Below are positions 51,167-60,077 of a stretch of DNA of 64,000 bases, piece after piece. How positions within the stretch are numbered: the first letter of the stretch is position 1; each line of letters begins with the position of its first letter. The translations under genes were made by a program, and so were the position numbers. Where the stretch lies: NCBI GenBank assembly GCA_040506275.1, contig JBEVXD010000001.1:372001-436000 (forward strand), written 5' to 3'. The DNA is from Thiodiazotropha sp040506275. Lineage in GTDB: Bacteria; Pseudomonadota; Gammaproteobacteria; Chromatiales; Chromatiaceae. The notes beneath the pieces are model-generated. The model was not told the origin of the DNA and made no database searches. It saw only the letters and a list, made by a program, of their open reading frames with translations.

Positions 51167-52810
51167 TTATAGGAACAAAGGCGAGAAAGCTGATTCAATA
51201 TTCCCTCCGGATTGAAAATTAGTCAGGTTCGGAAATAGATTGCTTATGAGGTTATTATCCGCGCCGAACCAATGTGTCAATGCTGCATTGACCTGGTCCT
51301 GAGAGAGTTTTGGGATCATTCGGCCTTTATCACTGTAGTCATCAATACCTCCCAACTGCATGGTAGGTAGTTCACCTATCAATTTGCCGCCGTCAAACTG
51401 ACCTGCAGCACCTGTGCCATCTCCTCCCATAACCAATTGATGTGAACCCCAAGCGTGATCAGTACCATCACCATTTTGGCTTAGGGTACGACCAAAGTCA
51501 GACATGGTGAAACTGGTTACTTTCTCTGCATGTCCCAATTCTTCCAGTGCTTTCTGAAACTTCCATAACCCCAAGCTTAGCTCTCTCAAAAGCATTGGGT
51601 GTTCAGAAGCTTGGTTGGCGTGGGTATCAAACCCACCTAACTCGACAAAGAATATTTGTCGATTGAAACCTGCTCCCAGGTTGCCAGAGGCACCAAGATG
51701 AATCATCTTGGCTACGGCTTCAAGTTGGCTGATCAGTCTACCCCTGATTGAACTGGTAAAGCCAAGCTGTTGAGCTGTTGGAATATCAAACAGGGCTTCG
51801 CCATAGGGTCCAAGTGTTGTGTAGTCGACCTGAACAGAGTTCCAACTCTGATTCAACTGCTCAAAAGTGGTTAAGGATTTGAGCTGCATTTGATTATAGA
51901 GTGTTTTGTAGGGGTCAGCCGTGGTATTGGTTCGTGAGGCATCGAACGTCAATCTGTCGGTTGAGCCTTCGACTCCTGATAAAGCCTTGAAAAAGGCACG
52001 CCGATCATCATAGCTGTTACCAACGCCTTCTCTTAGATGGTTGATACTAGGTAGCGAACCAGGTTTAAGCACAAGAGGAGATGTAGACTGACCGATCAGC
52101 ATGCGGTCATTTCCCGCATAGGAAATGTTAAGTCCCAGCGGGCTGTTCTGATTGATGTTATCCCAGTTGTCTGCAATTTTACCCGCCCATCCGACATCAT
52201 TCAGGTTATTCGCCTGACCCGTTTGTAGTATGCGTTGCTGGTGGTTATGGGCGAATAGATAGAGAGGAAGCTCAGGGTGAGTGTTTCGGATTTCATCCCG
52301 TGTGACCGGTCTGACGAGTGTGCCAATATTGCCCAGGATCGATACTTTGTCATCTGTTATCAGCTGCGCTAATTCTGGCATCACACCATTGACACCTAAA
52401 TCGATACCTTTTGCGCTTAATGAATAGACACCCCGGGTATAAGCGGTCGATTGATTTAGATTCTGGTTATAGGGATTTTGCTGTGCACCACCGATAACAC
52501 CTTGATTCAGATCGCTACCATTTGTTGTGATCTGGTCAAGGCCAAGATCTTCATTATTGACAGCCAGGTCTCCTCTAATTGAGGCGTAGGGGGCATAGCC
52601 TCTATCTGCATCTGCCCCAATAGGAACCAGCATATTGAATACATCATTACCACCGTAGAGATAGACGCACACCAACGCTTTGTAGTCATTGAAACCTGGG
52701 GCGGCGGCCATAGCTTGTGTAGGCAGGATCAATTGTCCGGCCGAGCCAAGCGCACTGATGCCGCCAATTCCTGCCAGTGATTTTAAGAATGCTCTACGTT
52801 GCATTGCCAT
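51167..52810 (-). CDS. DUF1501 domain protein, twin-arginine exported
   Basis: 547 residues. The N-terminus 'MQRRAFLKSLAGIGGISALG' is a twin-arginine signal, so the protein is exported folded. The DUF1501 body shows 'LVCVYLYGGNDVFNMLVPI', 'FFVELGGFDTHANQ', 'FTMSDFGRTLSQNGDGTDHA' and 'WGSHQLVMGG', a pattern related to the alkaline phosphatase/sulfatase superfamily. The substrate is unknown. It is coupled to the upstream DUF1800 gene (23 bp apart), as in many bacteria. Confidence 0.88.
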   Translation of the reverse strand: MAMQRRAFLKSLAGIGGISALGSAGQLILPTQAMAAAPGFNDYKALVCVYLYGGNDVFNMLVPIGADADRGYAPYASIRGDLAVNNEDLGLDQITTNGSDLNQGVIGGAQQNPYNQNLNQSTAYTRGVYSLSAKGIDLGVNGVMPELAQLITDDKVSILGNIGTLVRPVTRDEIRNTHPELPLYLFAHNHQQRILQTGQANNLNDVGWAGKIADNWDNINQNSPLGLNISYAGNDRMLIGQSTSPLVLKPGSLPSINHLREGVGNSYDDRRAFFKALSGVEGSTDRLTFDASRTNTTADPYKTLYNQMQLKSLTTFEQLNQSWNSVQVDYTTLGPYGEALFDIPTAQQLGFTSSIRGRLISQLEAVAKMIHLGASGNLGAGFNRQIFFVELGGFDTHANQASEHPMLLRELSLGLWKFQKALEELGHAEKVTSFTMSDFGRTLSQNGDGTDHAWGSHQLVMGGDGTGAAGQFDGGKLIGELPTMQLGGIDDYSDKGRMIPKLSQDQVNAALTHWFGADNNLISNLFPNLTNFQSGGNIESAFSPLFL

Positions 52811-52833
52811 TGTGTATTTTCCTTACTGGCTTA

Positions 52834-55689
52834 CTATTTTTGGATCATATAATCGCTAGAGGTGGCGATCAGAGTAAATGTATCCTGTACCATTCGTCTG
52901 ACATTTTCTCGATTATTACCGGTATTGGTATAGCTGTTTGATAGCAGGTAGTGTTTTAGTGCTGCACGATAGTTGTCAGACATAGTGCGTCCTAACATAA
53001 CAAGATCAATATGATCGATCAGGGCGTCAATAGCATGTGCTTTAGGGGTATCCCCATTGTTGTCAGGTGTGTTGTCACTGAGAGAAATAAAATCTCCATT
53101 ACTATCATTTTCAAGGGCCTGTTCGAATAGTGATAGTTCAGTGTCAAAGTTTGTCAGTAGCGAGAGACTGTAGTGACCCCTTGTAGCCGAAAACTCACTC
53201 AATGACTTACCGCTTACATGAGTGATCTTGTTCTTTTCGAAACTTGTTAAAAGTTGAAAAACCAGGTTGTTATAGTCGGCCAACATTTGTGAGGTTTGGA
53301 TCTGAAATTCTGGCCCGACTAACTGGTGCGTGGTGAAATAGTCGTCACTTGGAACATGGTGAGGGTTGTAAAAATTGAAAACTGAAGGTGAGCGCAAAGC
53401 ACCCTGGTTTAGGGAGTTTTCAGGATTTCGAAACCAATAGATATGATCCATTGTGACATTGTCTCTACTCTTCCATCCATTCAATGGCGTAACGTGCGTG
53501 GCTCTCAGTAACTGGGTAAGGGCAAGCAGTGGCTCTTTGGCTTTACCGAAAGCAGGGTTGGTGCGGTAGCTGTCATCTCTAGCTTCCGGGTCGAGCAGAA
53601 TTGCTCTTACTACGGCTTTCAGGTCGCCCTTCATTCCCTGTCCATTGTTATTGAATACACTGGCGATTCTAGCCACATAGTTTGAAGTGGGATTAGAGGT
53701 AACCAGTCTCTGTATCAAGTGTTTACTGACATATGGCGCTATATTAGGGTGAGCAAAGAGTGTATCCAGCGCCTTATCCAGTCCGCTATGATCCTGACCT
53801 GAGTTGAGTGGAAATGTCACTCCCAAGAGTGTGATGTTACCATCACCCCCTTCAGCTGATTCGTCCTCATGCTCAGAGGGGTGAAATACCATGGGTTGTG
53901 TATAGTCGCCACTTCTATTGCTTAGTCGACCAAAGTGGTTGTTCTCCGCCAGATCCCATCCAGTCATTACCTTGGCCAGTTCCTCTATATCGGTTTGGGT
54001 ATAGGTCGGCACTGTGTTGGTGCCTGTGTCCGGAAAGCTGCTGCTGTTACCGTCCCGATTAGGTGAACCATCCAGGTTCAGCTCATAGAGTCCGATAGTG
54101 AAGAGTTGAATTATCTCCCTGGCAAAATTCTCATCGGGGCGAGCGCCTGTAGATGGGTCTGCTTTACTGTTTCCCTGGTGCGATAGGTAGACTCCCATTG
54201 CGGGGCTGGTTGCAATTGCTCCCAACAGGTCCCGGTAGTTGCCGAATGCATGTTCTGTCAGTAAATCATAGTATGCTGCCAGGGCCTCGCCACGCATTGA
54301 TAGTGTGGAGCTACTTGTTGATACCACCAGAAGTTGACTCAATGAATAAGCGACTCGCTGGCGTAATTGATCTGTGCCAATCTGCCCGCGTTGAGGAGCT
54401 GTTGTACTCAAAGCATTTTCCCACCAAGCTGCCATTTGGTAATCTTTGGTGGTGCTTGATGCTTGGCTGAAAACTTGATTATTGCTATACCAAGGCACGC
54501 TGGGCTCGGCTTTCAAGGCAATCTCTTGTGTGCGCTCCAAATGAGTTTTCCAACCATCAGATGCACTGGTATAGGCTGAATTCATGCTGAGTTGAGAATC
54601 GACCCAACCACTGATGCCCAGACTTTTAACCCGCGCTATTTCACTCTCGACTGGCCCGAAAGTGCTTTGTTGCAGCAGTCGGTGGGCCATGCTGTCAGTT
54701 ACCGACTGAGATTCGAAGACTGAGATTGTAAAACGGTTTTCCACCGTGGTTTTTCCGTCAGATGCGGAGATAATGATTGAATAGCTGCTACCCAGATCCT
54801 CCCAGGATGGTGAGCCTGAGAGTACTCTTGATGACGGCGTATGGACGAGCCAATAGGGTAAACCGTCAATATGATAAGAGAGCTCATCACCATCCGGGTC
54901 ATTTGCCTCATAGGTGAGTGAGTAGAGCACATCTACCGGAACAGAAGCATTGCTGCCAGATCGTGTGAATTCGGGTGCATGGTTATTGGCTGTGATAGTA
55001 ATCGTAACCTGCGCTGCTTGTGATTGGTGCTGACCATCAGAAATGATGTAGCTGAAATTGTCTTGAGTGGTATCTGAGCCATCGTGACTATAGACGACTG
55101 TAACCCCGTCAGTTTGTAACCGGACAGTACCTCTAAGGGGATTGGTAAGTGTCACGATCTGAAGCGGATCACCATCTGGATCTTCGTCATTTTGAATCAA
55201 GTTGAGTGATTGGCTCTCTCCCTGAGCAATTTGAATTTGATCATCTCGGGCAACTGGTCTTCGGTTATCTGTTGTTGGCGGATTATTATTTTCGTCAGAG
55301 TCACCCCCTGGGGTATCCTCTGAACCATTCTCATTGAGTTCGATGGTAATCGAGACTACCGCAACTTTAGATTCTGCTGCACCATCAAATGCGGTATAGG
55401 TGAATGAGTCATCCGCTGTCGCCGATCCATCATGCTGATAGAGGACAGACCCATCAGACTGAAGTGTTATACGTCCGTATTCTGGTGAAGTGAGATTGGT
55501 AACCTCTAGAGGGTCATCATTTGCATCAGTATCATTTTCTAAAACTTTTATAATGACACTTTCACCCTGGGAGATGGTTGTGCTGTCATTCTCAGCTTCA
55601 GGGGCAACATTCTCTTCAATGCAGCCAAACAGGGTAACAGAGAGAACTAGATAGGCCGTATAATTTGGGATTAATTTTAAAACTTCCAT
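52834..55689 (-). CDS. DUF1800 lipoprotein with N-terminal cadherin-like repeats
   Basis: 951 residues. The N-terminal lipobox 'SVTLFGC' anchors the mature protein near residue 23. Two repeats of a cadherin/bacterial Ig-like type follow ('VIIKVLENDTDANDDPLEVT', 'QSLNLIQNDEDPDGDPLQIV') and then a putative-Ig/dystroglycan-type domain around 235-325 ('DPDGDELSYHIDGLP'). The rest, from ~330, is the DUF1800 domain ('LLQQSTFGPVESEIARVKSLG', positions ~338-358; 'NFAREIIQLFTIGLYEL'). The repeats suggest adhesion or substrate binding at the cell surface. It is first in a pair with DUF1501. Confidence 0.87.
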   Translation of the reverse strand: MEVLKLIPNYTAYLVLSVTLFGCIEENVAPEAENDSTTISQGESVIIKVLENDTDANDDPLEVTNLTSPEYGRITLQSDGSVLYQHDGSATADDSFTYTAFDGAAESKVAVVSITIELNENGSEDTPGGDSDENNNPPTTDNRRPVARDDQIQIAQGESQSLNLIQNDEDPDGDPLQIVTLTNPLRGTVRLQTDGVTVVYSHDGSDTTQDNFSYIISDGQHQSQAAQVTITITANNHAPEFTRSGSNASVPVDVLYSLTYEANDPDGDELSYHIDGLPYWLVHTPSSRVLSGSPSWEDLGSSYSIIISASDGKTTVENRFTISVFESQSVTDSMAHRLLQQSTFGPVESEIARVKSLGISGWVDSQLSMNSAYTSASDGWKTHLERTQEIALKAEPSVPWYSNNQVFSQASSTTKDYQMAAWWENALSTTAPQRGQIGTDQLRQRVAYSLSQLLVVSTSSSTLSMRGEALAAYYDLLTEHAFGNYRDLLGAIATSPAMGVYLSHQGNSKADPSTGARPDENFAREIIQLFTIGLYELNLDGSPNRDGNSSSFPDTGTNTVPTYTQTDIEELAKVMTGWDLAENNHFGRLSNRSGDYTQPMVFHPSEHEDESAEGGDGNITLLGVTFPLNSGQDHSGLDKALDTLFAHPNIAPYVSKHLIQRLVTSNPTSNYVARIASVFNNNGQGMKGDLKAVVRAILLDPEARDDSYRTNPAFGKAKEPLLALTQLLRATHVTPLNGWKSRDNVTMDHIYWFRNPENSLNQGALRSPSVFNFYNPHHVPSDDYFTTHQLVGPEFQIQTSQMLADYNNLVFQLLTSFEKNKITHVSGKSLSEFSATRGHYSLSLLTNFDTELSLFEQALENDSNGDFISLSDNTPDNNGDTPKAHAIDALIDHIDLVMLGRTMSDNYRAALKHYLLSNSYTNTGNNRENVRRMVQDTFTLIATSSDYMIQK

Positions 55690-56161
55690 ATCGCTCTTTT
55701 ATAGATCGTTTGAAATTGCAAACGGTCATTTTGTTCCAAAACTTGAAGACGAAGACTAGGCAGTTATCAATTTGAATACTGTGTTACGTTTCAAACTATC
55801 TGCTACGAAAGGAATTTGAGTCCTAAAAAATCCCTAAAAGAATTCGCTGTAGAGGAGCTGATCTGCGATATTGAGACTCAGGACAACATTTAATCTTACT
55901 GACTACTGAATTCAATGACTATACGAGATATCCCGTATGTATTGTGGCCAATTGGTTGGTTTGCAGAGGGACACTCAAACTGTGTACAGGTGCTCAGGTG
56001 ATATCGGTGGTGTTAAGCTTGTTTGAATTAGTGACAGCTCGACCTGTGCTCGTATGCTTTGCCAATGGTGAGTGTTAACCGGTTGGTGACGACCGAATTA
56101 ATCGCAGGTTCGCTAGAATTTTGACTAGTGACGAAAGCAAGTCTGATAAGGTGGTTTATAA
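55690..56161. other. Intergenic region between DUF1800 gene and tRNA-Asp
   Basis: About 470 bp with no plausible gene. It must hold the promoter of the DUF1800-DUF1501 pair (minus) near 55690-55800. I see no strong hairpin or repeat. Confidence 0.45.
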
Positions 56162-56238
56162 TGGCGGAGCGGACGGGACTCGAACCCGCGACCCCCGGCG
56201 TGACAGGCCGGTATTCTAACCAACTGAACTACCGCTCC
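56162..56238 (-). tRNA. tRNA-Asp (GTC)
   Basis: 77 nt including an encoded CCA. The reverse strand starts GGAGCGGTAGTTCAGTTGG, has anticodon loop CCTGTCACG with anticodon GTC, and ends with the T-arm GGTTCGAGTCC and the closing acceptor GCTCC plus discriminator G. The acceptor stem pairs GGAGCGG with CCGCTCC. It is an isolated single gene. Confidence 0.97.
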
Positions 56239-56255
56239 GAAGACAAGAGCGCGAT

Positions 56256-56283
56256 AGTGTAAGGATATTTTTTCACAGGTCAA
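56256..56283 (-). promoter_or_regulatory. Sigma-70 promoter of tRNA-Asp
   Basis: On the minus strand TTGACC (56283-56278) and TACACT (56261-56256) are 16 nt apart, and a GC-rich discriminator (GCGC) follows, as expected for stringently controlled stable RNA genes. The tRNA 5' end is 17 nt further on. Confidence 0.65.
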
Positions 56284-56643
56284 CCATAAAGTAGGAAATA
56301 AGGCTGGACTAATGGTCAAATATGGCAATTTACCCATGATATCTGGTGCCGATATGACGCCTTGATGTATTTAAAGTGGGCGATTCTGCCTGTATCTTTG
56401 GGGGTTGCGTAATGTCAACGATTTTCTTAGGCAAATCATGCCATATTGACCGTCCCCCATGCGAATTACCGGGATCAGATTGAGTGACTTAATCAGGTCA
56501 GCTAGTTGCTGGGTAGGGTAGCATTTGAAAGGGATCATTGAGTGTGCGATATCTGGGAGTCTGTTACAGGAGACGGCCCATCCTGATGGCACCGATTGTT
56601 TCGGTCTTAGTTCGGACCGACTGATTATAAAGAGACAAAGACT
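56284..56643. other. Upstream region of the small membrane protein gene
   Basis: About 360 bp. Short frames here (for example minus 56371-56592) have no start signal or protein features and look like chance. It is likely to hold the promoter of the gene at 56644. Confidence 0.4.
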
Positions 56644-57180
56644 ATGCTATTTGATATTGATGAGGCGATACGTAAGCGTGCTAAGACGCCCCACGAGCTA
56701 TCCATGCTGAATCTGGTGGGATGTCATCTGATTGCTGCTCCAGCATCCATTGTGCTTGATGTCGGATTGCTTGGTTTTCTGATCCCTCTGGGTCTCTCTC
56801 TGATGATGATTGCATTTATATGGTTCAAAGCGGGGAGTACCATTAAAAGTGACCCCTGGTTTGTGGCAGCCCACTGGCGCTTATCGGCCAATCGTACCCG
56901 TATTCTGATGGTAGGTTACACAATCAGTGCAGTCATTCTTGGCATGGCTATGATGGCAACATCAGGTAGTTCGAAAGGGGATATCATGATGGTGGCTATC
57001 TCCAGAGTTGCGGTTGTACCTACCTTGCTGACTGTGATGGTCTGTTTCGTGCTGGAATCAGGTTCAATCTACCAAGCGGGCCGAGGCGAAGTACCTGACG
57101 GGATTACAAAGCGCATACCACCACCAGCTGATTTACCTGTTATAAAAAAGCAGGTCGGCTCTATTGTTGAAGAGGGTTAG
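56644..57180 (+). CDS. Membrane protein of unknown function
   Basis: 178 residues with four hydrophobic segments (about 31-48, 45-62, 89-108 and 119-140, the first two forming a tight hairpin) and a polar C-terminal tail rich in Pro and Lys. A GAGA ribosome site precedes ATG 56644. I recognise no domain. It converges with the GGDEF/EAL gene, whose stop is 28 bp away. The hydrophobic pattern and the good start support it as a gene. Confidence 0.7.
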   Translation: MLFDIDEAIRKRAKTPHELSMLNLVGCHLIAAPASIVLDVGLLGFLIPLGLSLMMIAFIWFKAGSTIKSDPWFVAAHWRLSANRTRILMVGYTISAVILGMAMMATSGSSKGDIMMVAISRVAVVPTLLTVMVCFVLESGSIYQAGRGEVPDGITKRIPPPADLPVIKKQVGSIVEEG

Positions 57181-57208
57181 CAACCCTATTGCCTAATGAT
57201 TGGCCAGT

Positions 57209-59464
57209 TTATGAGTTAAGGTGCCTTTTCTTCAGTGCGCCTGCTTGCATGGGCTTGCCATATAGATAACCCTGAGCGACCCGATAGTCAGACAATATCA
57301 AATAGGTCTCTTGTTCGGCTGTCTCAACGCCCTCAGCAAGTACCTCGATACCAAGCCGCTGCCCCATGTCGATTACCGTTTGCACAATTGCCAGGTTGCC
57401 TTTGTCCTTACTGATATTCTCTAAAAACACCTTATCAAGCTTTAACAGATCGATGGGTAGTTTTTTAAGGCGGGCTAGTGATGAATAGCCAATACCGAAA
57501 TCGTCTATTACTATGGAGAATCCCATCTGCTTCAGTTGTAGCAACCGATTTGCAGCTTCATCTATACGCTGAATAAAAAGGTTTTCTGTAACCTCCAGTG
57601 CCAGCCACTCTGCGGCACAGCCGGTATTCACCAAGATGCTGTTTATATTTTTCAAGAAATCGTCGTGCATGATTTCACTTGCCGATATGTTGATTGCCAC
57701 TCTTGGTGGCGCCAATTTCTCCTTATGCCATTGCATGGTCTGCAAGCAGACGTTGTAGATTACCCATTGGCCAATTACGTGGGAGAGCCCCATCTCTTCA
57801 GCTAAATGGAGAAATTCATTTGGGGATACCAGGTCATGGCCATCTCTTTTCCAACGAAGCAAGGCTTCTATTCCTATCAGTTTTTTCGAATAGAGATCGA
57901 TTTGCGGCTGATACAACATGACAAAATTGTTCTCTTCAGTGGCAGCCTGTAATTCTGCAATGAGGCTGATGCGTTCCTTGACTGACTCCGTCATGCTGTA
58001 ATCATATAACCGGAATCTATTAGAGCCCTTACGTTTTGCCCTGTACATTGCGGTATCAGCATTCTGTAGCAACCGATCTGCATTATCCCCATCATTGGGG
58101 AAAATACTGATTCCAATACTAACCGCTGGCTGAAGCCGTTTACCTAGAAGGGTGAGTGGCTGGCGAACCTTATTGATGATGTGGCTGGCTACAGAGGATG
58201 AGTATTCAGGGCGCTTGATGTCCTCAAGCAGAATCACAAATTCATCACCGCTTAGTCGTGCAACTACGTCACCGGTCCTAACTACATGGAGAAGTCGATT
58301 TGCTGTTGTAATGAGCATTTCATCACCTGCATCATGACCCAGACTGTCATTGACTTCCTTGAAGCGGTCGAGATCAAGAAACAGAATTGCAAGCAGGGTA
58401 TTGTTGCGTTGTGCACGAGCTACTGCTTGTTTAAGAAGTTTAGTGAACGAAAAACGGTTTGGTAGCTGGGTCAGTGAATCTTTTTCTGCAAGCTGTTGAA
58501 GCTGCTGTTTCTTTATTTGCAACTCATCAACGGTCTCGAGGTGTTCTGTAATATCACGATAGGTCACGACAACAGCATCATTGTTTTCGATTGAAAGTGG
58601 GCTGGCTAACAGCTCCATACGTCGCGGCTTTCCATGGGCTTGCTGGAAATTATGGATATATTTAACCGGCCGTCCTTTATTGGCAACATTGGATAACATC
58701 TCTTGTGTGGGAACTAAATCAGTCATATAACCATCATTGTTGACAGTCTGTTCTGATAACCTCAGAGAATGAGCAGCCTTATTTTGCAGGATAATTTTAT
58801 GATGAGTGCTGAATACGTAGAGTGGATCAGCAACAGCGTCAATAATCGATTGTAACTTTGACTCGCTCTGTCTTATCTTGGATATAAACCATTCTGCTGA
58901 TACCCAGGCCAACACAAGGAAAAGCATTAAGATTACACTCGACCATAACAGCTTTTGTTGAACATCATCTATCAATTTGTTAACAAAACCACGACCAGTG
59001 AATATTCGTGCAATGCCGACAAGAGCATGTGTGGATTCGTGAAATAGGGGTATTTCAGAGACAAAACAATCAGTACATACTATCTGACCCCGTGTTAGGT
59101 TCAGTGTCTTGTCCTCAACGTTAATTACACTATAGTCGACTTCTATTTCTATGCGTTGTACCAACGGTATAGAGGTAGACGGATCTCTTAACAGTAATAT
59201 GGTATCCATAGTACGTTCGAGTTCGCTTGCGATTAAGCTGTTTTGTTTTCTACTGAGTGGTTTGCTCAATGTGTTAGCTTGAGCCTGAGCAAGAGCATTA
59301 GCCTGGGATTGGGCGTTGGAGACCAATCTTGGCTCCAATGTCATATGCCAATAGGCCCCAATGAGTATGCCTAAAGTGATTCCCAAGGTTATGAATACTG
59401 ATAACAGACCATGGCTTTTTGCCAGTAATGCTGGTTCTTGATTCTGCGTTTTCCTACTCATCAT
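57209..59464 (-). CDS. Membrane sensor PAS-GGDEF-EAL protein
   Basis: 751 residues. Two membrane spans (~18-40 and ~172-192) bracket a ~130-residue periplasmic region containing 'GQIVCTDCFVSE', then PAS, GGDEF and EAL. The cyclase motif is SGDEF, a form often active; the phosphodiesterase residues EALLRW, 'INISASE', 'VIDDFGIGYSSLARL', the Lys in 'LLKLDKVF' and 'AEGVETAEQ' are intact. Its start overlaps the YfiR-like stop by 11 bp, and the operon begins with a TonB-dependent receptor. By analogy with YfiR-YfiN, the periplasmic partner may hold this enzyme inactive until a signal arrives. Confidence 0.92.
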   Translation of the reverse strand: MMSRKTQNQEPALLAKSHGLLSVFITLGITLGILIGAYWHMTLEPRLVSNAQSQANALAQAQANTLSKPLSRKQNSLIASELERTMDTILLLRDPSTSIPLVQRIEIEVDYSVINVEDKTLNLTRGQIVCTDCFVSEIPLFHESTHALVGIARIFTGRGFVNKLIDDVQQKLLWSSVILMLFLVLAWVSAEWFISKIRQSESKLQSIIDAVADPLYVFSTHHKIILQNKAAHSLRLSEQTVNNDGYMTDLVPTQEMLSNVANKGRPVKYIHNFQQAHGKPRRMELLASPLSIENNDAVVVTYRDITEHLETVDELQIKKQQLQQLAEKDSLTQLPNRFSFTKLLKQAVARAQRNNTLLAILFLDLDRFKEVNDSLGHDAGDEMLITTANRLLHVVRTGDVVARLSGDEFVILLEDIKRPEYSSSVASHIINKVRQPLTLLGKRLQPAVSIGISIFPNDGDNADRLLQNADTAMYRAKRKGSNRFRLYDYSMTESVKERISLIAELQAATEENNFVMLYQPQIDLYSKKLIGIEALLRWKRDGHDLVSPNEFLHLAEEMGLSHVIGQWVIYNVCLQTMQWHKEKLAPPRVAINISASEIMHDDFLKNINSILVNTGCAAEWLALEVTENLFIQRIDEAANRLLQLKQMGFSIVIDDFGIGYSSLARLKKLPIDLLKLDKVFLENISKDKGNLAIVQTVIDMGQRLGIEVLAEGVETAEQETYLILSDYRVAQGYLYGKPMQAGALKKRHLNS

Positions 59465-60041
59465 ATTGTTTCGCTATACGTAGGAAAAAAGGTTTGTAAA
59501 TTACACCTGCACGTTTCGCTTGTGAAATGTTTATATACGGCAAAATGCGATCAGTGACATATAAACCAGCTATTGCACCTCGCTCAACATCTCCTGAGAA
59601 AGGAGAGAAGACTGTGGTTTGATTGTGCCTGATCCAGTTGTTGAAAATCTCAGGTTTTATTCCAGGTGAAGCAATGAATAGTGCTGCAACACGGGTATTA
59701 TATGGCTCTTGTCGTTCAGATGTGGATAAGATAACTATTTCTATAGGATATCCACCAATTGTCTTTAATGCTAACAATCCCTCAGAAACAGATAAGGCGC
59801 TGGCATAATCATTTTTATGCAATACCAGAATTCGAAGTTTTCCAGAAGGAGTGAGTTTTTTAGATAGTGCAAGGTCAGCAATCAGGCAGGCAGGTAATAC
59901 ATTAATACCGACATTGAGTCTCTGAACATCCTCGGGCCACAGACTATTAGCAACACAGGTTTTGAAGACCAATACAGTAAGCAACAGCCAGACATGTCTG
60001 TCAGCAAAAGATTTCAACAACCTACGACCCTGTATGTCCAC
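59454..60041 (-). CDS. YfiR-like periplasmic protein (DUF4154)
   Basis: 195 residues from GTG 60041 (AAAGGA upstream). A hydrophobic segment around 17-31 acts as signal or anchor. The C-terminal half shows the DUF4154 pattern: 'GAIAGLYVTDRILPYINISQ' followed by 'AKRAGVIYKPFFLRIAKQYDE' at the end (last ~21 residues). YfiR in Pseudomonas is a periplasmic repressor of the diguanylate cyclase YfiN. Here the cognate enzyme would be the GGDEF/EAL protein downstream. The match is moderate, so the role is inference supported by context. Confidence 0.75.
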   Translation of the reverse strand: MDIQGRRLLKSFADRHVWLLLTVLVFKTCVANSLWPEDVQRLNVGINVLPACLIADLALSKKLTPSGKLRILVLHKNDYASALSVSEGLLALKTIGGYPIEIVILSTSERQEPYNTRVAALFIASPGIKPEIFNNWIRHNQTTVFSPFSGDVERGAIAGLYVTDRILPYINISQAKRAGVIYKPFFLRIAKQYDE

Positions 60042-60077
60042 TTTTCATCCTTTAGCAGTCGATAGGCAGTGAGTGTG

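Noticed and set aside
56371..56592. 73-codon minus-strand frame between tRNA-Asp and the membrane protein gene
   Set aside because: No start signal, no recognisable features, and it lies in the probable promoter region of the plus-strand gene.
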